From: PALSA-243 sp963743705
GTDB taxonomy: Bacteria > Acidobacteriota > Terriglobia > Bryobacterales > Bryobacteraceae
Assembly (NCBI GenBank): GCA_963743705.1
Contig: CAVUQS010000002.1
Coordinates: 62,001-126,000, forward strand
Direction: 5' to 3'
Length of the DNA: 64,000 nt
The position numbers were made by a program, and so were the translations under genes. Positions 60,801-64,000 of the stretch are shown here, one piece after another. Position 1 is the stretch's first letter, and each line of letters opens with the position of its first letter. The notes under the pieces are model-generated. The model ran no database searches. It had not been told where the DNA came from and saw only the letters and a list, made by a program, of their open reading frames with translations.

Positions 60801-60815
60801 GCGGGCTTCGCCCGC
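60801..60815. repeat. Short palindrome GCGGGC-TTC-GCCCGC
   Basis: A perfect 6-bp stem with a 3-base loop in the 55-base gap between the Gfo/Idh gene end and the hypothetical gene. There is no T-run. It resembles short REP-like intergenic hairpins. Confidence 0.4.
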
Positions 60816-60848
60816 TTGCGCAGGCCGGGAGGCCTACGCCACTAAACA

Positions 60849-62206
60849 CTAGACCTTCTCGGGAACCGCGAAGCCTTTGCGGTATTGGCGCGTCATCATT
60901 TTGGCGGCTTCGGGGTCGCCGGTGATGTTGAGCGTGGCCGGGTCGAAATTGACGGTGCGGCCGAGGCGGTACGAGATGTTGGCGAGGTGCACCAGAATGG
61001 TGGACGCTGCGCCGACTTCGATTTCCGCGTTTAGAATGCTGCGGTCGCGCTTGCGCACGGCTTCGGCGAAGTTCTTGAAGTGGCCGCCGCCTTCTTTGCC
61101 GCTCGGGCCGGGCTCATTCTTCTTGCCGAGCCAGCTCTTATAGCTCGAATAGCTATCGACCGCGAGATATCCCTTCGATCCGTAATAAAGCGCGCCGATG
61201 CTGTCGCCAGCGACTGCCGCCGGTACCGGTGATTGTCGGGTCGCCTACGCTGGCTTCGCCATTCGTCATCCAGTGGCGAACTTCAAATTCCATCATCTTG
61301 CGCTTGCCGCCTTCGTTGAATTCCCAGGCGCAGTTGATGGTGTTCGGCGTCTCCTGATCATCGTCGAACATGAAGTGGCCGCCGAACGCCGTGGCCTTGA
61401 CCGGGATATTTCACACCCAGGCCCCAGCGCGCGATATCCACCTGGTGGATGCCCTGATTGCCGAGATCGCCGTTGCCGGTGTCCCAGAACCAATGCCAGT
61501 TGTAGTGGAAACGGTTGCGCGTGAACTGGTGCGCGGGCGCCGGGCCATTCCACATGTCGTAATCGACGCCGGCGGGAACGGGCTCGACTGCAGCGCGTCC
61601 GATGGTGTCGCGGGTTTTGTAGCAGAGGCCGCGCGCCATGTAGACGTCGCCGAGCAGGCCATCCTTCATCTTCTGCATGGCTTCCTGCACGGCCTTGGAG
61701 GAGCGGATCTGGCTGCCCTGCTGCACGATACGGTTGTATTTGCGCGTGGCGGCGACAATCTGCTTGGCTTCGAAAATATTATGCGAGCACGGCTTTTCGA
61801 CGTAGACGTCTTTGCCGCCCTGCACGCCCCAGATGGTCATCAGCGTGTGCCAGTGGTTCGGCGTGGCGATAGAGAGGACGTCGATATCCTTATTGTCGAT
61901 AATCTTGCGGATGTCTTTGTAGGTCTGCGGCGCTTTGACGTTGTAGCCTTCCAGCGTCTTCAGGCCCTTGGCGAGTTGGGCATCGTCGATGTCGCAAATG
62001 GCCGTGATTTCGGCATCCTCGACTTCTTTCCTGGGTCCGGACCATCCCGATAAGTGCGCGCCTCCGCGGCCTAAACCCTTCTTGGGATCTCTGCCGCCCA
62101 TGCCAATCACTGCAACGCGGAGCGTATTGTTTGGGCTGTTTGCGAACACGCTGGACGCTGCGCCCAACGTACCAATCGAAGAAACCAGGAAATGCCGACG
62201 TTCCAT
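60849..62206 (-). CDS. Gfo/Idh/MocA-family oxidoreductase with frameshifts
   Basis: From ATG 62206 a Tat-type signal (MERRHFLVSSIGTLGAASSV) leads into the NAD(P)-binding RVAVIGMGGRDPKKGLG, ITAICDIDDAQLAKGLKTLE and VYVEKPCSHNIFEAKQIV with the EKP motif. The frame is lost near 61402 (one extra base after TATCCC) and again near 61210. The other frames supply FDDDQETPNTINCAWEFNEG and, near the end, RDRSILNAEIEVGAASTILV and a GFAVPEKV terminus. The corrected protein has about 450 residues. Exported Gfo/Idh proteins of this kind act on sugars, and the substrate is unknown. Confidence 0.85.
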
Positions 62207-62221
62207 TACCGCCTCCGCCAG

Positions 62222-63145
62222 CTAAACTACCACATTTTGGGGACTTCCGGTTAAGAAAGCCCTTACGTTTTCGATAACTACTTGGAGTAAACGGCGCCTG
62301 GCTTCGAGGGTGCTCCAGGCCATGTGAGGGGTAACGAGACAGTTGGGCGCGCTTAATAAAGGATGACCGGCCGGAGGCGGCTCGGCGGAGAGCACGTCGA
62401 GGGCGGCTCCGGCGATGCGCTTGGAGCGTAAGGCTTCGGCGAGATCGCGTTCATTGATGAGCGGGCCGCGCGACGTGTTGATCAGGAAGGCCGTGGGTTT
62501 CATGAGCCCGAGGGTACGGGCGTTGATCAGCTCGCGCGTTTCGGGGAACAGGGGAACGTGCAGGCTGACGACGTCGGATTCGCGCAGCAGATCGTCGAGA
62601 TTGCCGCGATCGACGTCAAAGCTGAGCACGCGCATACCGAAAGCTTCGGCGATGGCAGCGGTCTGGCGGCCAATTCGCCCGAAGCCGACGATGCCCATGG
62701 TCTTGCCGGCCAGCTCGATCTGCGGAGGGTAAGAAAAGCTCCAATCGGGATTGCGCGACCATGCGCCGTCGCGGACATCGGCGGCGTGCCGCGCAACGCG
62801 ATGGCATAGTTCGAGCAGCAGGGCAAACACGAATTGGGCAACCGAAGCGGTTCCATAGGTCGGCACATTGCAGACGACGATGCCGCGGCGGCGGGCGGCA
62901 TCGAGATCGATGACGTTGTAGCCGGTGGCGAGGACGCCGATGTAACGGAGATCCGGGAGACGGTCGATGACATCGGCCGTAAATGCCGTTTTGTTGGTGA
63001 GCGCTACGATGGCCCCCGCGGCGCGCTCGACGGTGAGTTCGGGCGGCGTGCGCGGAAAGATTTCGACATCGCCGAGGGCATGCAAGGGTTCCCAGGACAG
63101 GTCGCCGGGGTTGAGAGCGTGGGCGTCAAGAACGACGATTTTCAT
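62222..63145 (-). CDS. D-2-hydroxyacid dehydrogenase
   Basis: The 307-residue protein from ATG 63145 has the D-isomer-specific dehydrogenase fold: a central Rossmann motif TMGIVGFGRIGRQTAAIAEA, catalytic Arg in FLINTSRGPLINE, Glu in DVLSAEPPP and His in VTPHMAWSTLEARR, plus GYNVIDLDAARRRGI. It resembles glycerate/hydroxypyruvate reductases. The frame upstream of 63145 is antisense-like noise over the thioesterase gene. It overlaps that gene's 3' end by 20 bases and precedes the Gfo/Idh gene by 15. Confidence 0.92.
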   Translation of the reverse strand: MKIVVLDAHALNPGDLSWEPLHALGDVEIFPRTPPELTVERAAGAIVALTNKTAFTADVIDRLPDLRYIGVLATGYNVIDLDAARRRGIVVCNVPTYGTASVAQFVFALLLELCHRVARHAADVRDGAWSRNPDWSFSYPPQIELAGKTMGIVGFGRIGRQTAAIAEAFGMRVLSFDVDRGNLDDLLRESDVVSLHVPLFPETRELINARTLGLMKPTAFLINTSRGPLINERDLAEALRSKRIAGAALDVLSAEPPPAGHPLLSAPNCLVTPHMAWSTLEARRRLLQVVIENVRAFLTGSPQNVVV

Positions 63146-64000
63146 GAAGGTCTTCTCGCAGTGCCGCTTCAAAAGCGGCGGGATTTTCTTTCTGATAAAA
63201 GTGGCCGCCGGGAAATTGGCGCAGTTCGAACCCAGCGGTGGTCTGTTCGCGCCAGGCTTCGAGGTGTTGGAGCGAGACGTGGGTATCGCTCTGGCCGCCG
63301 TAGGCGTGGATGGGGAACGCCAGCGGCGCGTCTTCGGCGTAGATGTAGTGGCGGTAAAGCTGGGTGTCGGCGCGCAACGCGGGCAAAATCGATTGACGGA
63401 TGGCGGGCAAATCGGGAAGGCCGGCTTGGCGCAGGAGTTCGGCGTCGGAGGGTTCGGGCGGCGGAACGTGGCCGCGGCGGAACTGCGGCGCGCGGGCGGC
63501 GGAGGCGATGAGTAGCAACGGCAGCGGAAGATTGCGGCGGCGCAGTTCGCGGGCCAATTCAAAAGCGACGATGGCGCCGAGGCTGTGTCCGAGAAAAGTG
63601 AATATCGGCGAGAGGTAGCCTTCGATAGCGGTGGCCAGAGCTTGAATGAGCGGCGCCATTCGAGTGAACGGCGCTTCGGCAGCGCGCGGTCCGCGGCCGG
63701 GAAGTTGAGTGGCGCAGGCTTCGGCAGAGGGGATCACGATTTCGCCGGCGGACGGGAAATAAAAGACGCGCGGCTTAGCGCAGTTGGGGAACCAAGCCGA
63801 AGCCGGGGCGCGCTTGCGCAGGCGTAGGGCGAGCAGCGCCTGCTTCTCGGGCGAGAGGTGCGCGGCGCGTTTGGGGCCGGTCAGCAGACGCTCGAATGGC
63901 TCGACGGAAAGATTCCCGGCGTAGTGGCGCGCAGCGTCGCGCGATTGCCGGGCGATCTCGTCGTAATGCGTGCGATCGGCGAGGAGCCGGTTCAGCGCTT
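63126..64000 (-). CDS. Thioesterase II-type hydrolase, C-terminal part of a larger protein (runs off the window)
   Basis: The frame is open to the right edge, so the N-terminus is missing. The visible 291 residues start with RTHYDEIARQSRDAARHYAG and FERLLTGPKRAAHLSPEKQA, a helical segment resembling a glycosyltransferase tail plus NRPS-type linker. A type II thioesterase/alpha-beta hydrolase follows: VFYFPSAG, the nucleophile elbow TFLGHSLGAIVAFELARELR, Asp in YGGQSDTHVS and His in FPGGHFYQKENP. Such domains release or edit acyl chains from carrier proteins. The rest lies beyond 64000. Confidence 0.75.
   Translation of the reverse strand, partial: ALNRLLADRTHYDEIARQSRDAARHYAGNLSVEPFERLLTGPKRAAHLSPEKQALLALRLRKRAPASAWFPNCAKPRVFYFPSAGEIVIPSAEACATQLPGRGPRAAEAPFTRMAPLIQALATAIEGYLSPIFTFLGHSLGAIVAFELARELRRRNLPLPLLLIASAARAPQFRRGHVPPPEPSDAELLRQAGLPDLPAIRQSILPALRADTQLYRHYIYAEDAPLAFPIHAYGGQSDTHVSLQHLEAWREQTTAGFELRQFPGGHFYQKENPAAFEAALREDLHENRRS

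Overview
This 64 kb window is high-GC chromosomal DNA that most resembles an acidobacterium of the Solibacter/Bryobacterales type. The grounds are two TIGR03435-type proteins (a family expanded in Candidatus Solibacter), a 1168-residue Oar/CarboxypepD_reg TonB-like outer-membrane protein, an LpxC (Gram-negative outer membrane), an NtrC/CHASE2-kinase pair and many secreted proteins of unknown function. This placement is inferred from family content only.

Layout. 1-1.6 kb: a secreted beta-propeller-like protein and a CxxC redoxin-like protein, then a decayed antitoxin remnant. 1.9-7.6 kb: ordinary chromosome (NTF2-like protein, zinc alcohol dehydrogenase, TPR-like protein, GH24 lysozyme, WalJ-like metallo-hydrolase, purB, polysaccharide deacetylase). 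7.3-16.4 kb: a rearranged accessory region. The 3' end of the deacetylase plus its convergent glycine-rich neighbour is duplicated (7328-7757 and 12707-13142), and a purB 3' fragment is also duplicated. Between the copies lies a 4 kb island bracketed by decayed IS630 transposase fragments. It encodes a small four-cysteine secreted peptide, a membrane-anchored CxxC redoxin, a JmjC/cupin oxygenase and two TIGR03435 proteins. The glycine-rich gene is split by a complete IS21-type element (13420-16200, istA/istB, 4-bp target duplication CTCG).

16.5-40 kb: ArsR/AHSA1 pair, lpxC, FHA-adenylate cyclase, TonB-like receptor, O-antigen ligase, CHASE2 kinase/NtrC regulator, secreted hydrolase, M1 peptidase, rpsU, glgC, eno, gpmA, tRNA-Ser and a DUF6883/DUF4926 pair. 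40.2-46 kb: a tightly packed GT4-GH130-GT4-GH130 glycan operon. 46-51 kb: two RRM proteins, a radical SAM protein, PEP-CTERM and beta-helix secreted proteins and a STAS protein. 51.1-56 kb: a leftward operon of ECF sigma factor, anti-sigma factor, three envelope proteins and an MFS transporter. 56-64 kb: nrdR, rpoD, rplU-rpmA-obgE, a Gfo/Idh oxidoreductase, a hydroxyacid dehydrogenase and a thioesterase running off the right edge.

Several genes that should be intact are interrupted by single-base shifts (purB, obgE, the MFS gene, the Gfo/Idh gene, the PEP-CTERM gene). For purB the duplicated remnant in the same window keeps the ancestral spacing, so the shift is a one-base gain in the main copy. 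The number of such shifts in housekeeping genes makes assembly indels a serious possibility. Coordinates given for these genes span the frame-corrected gene.
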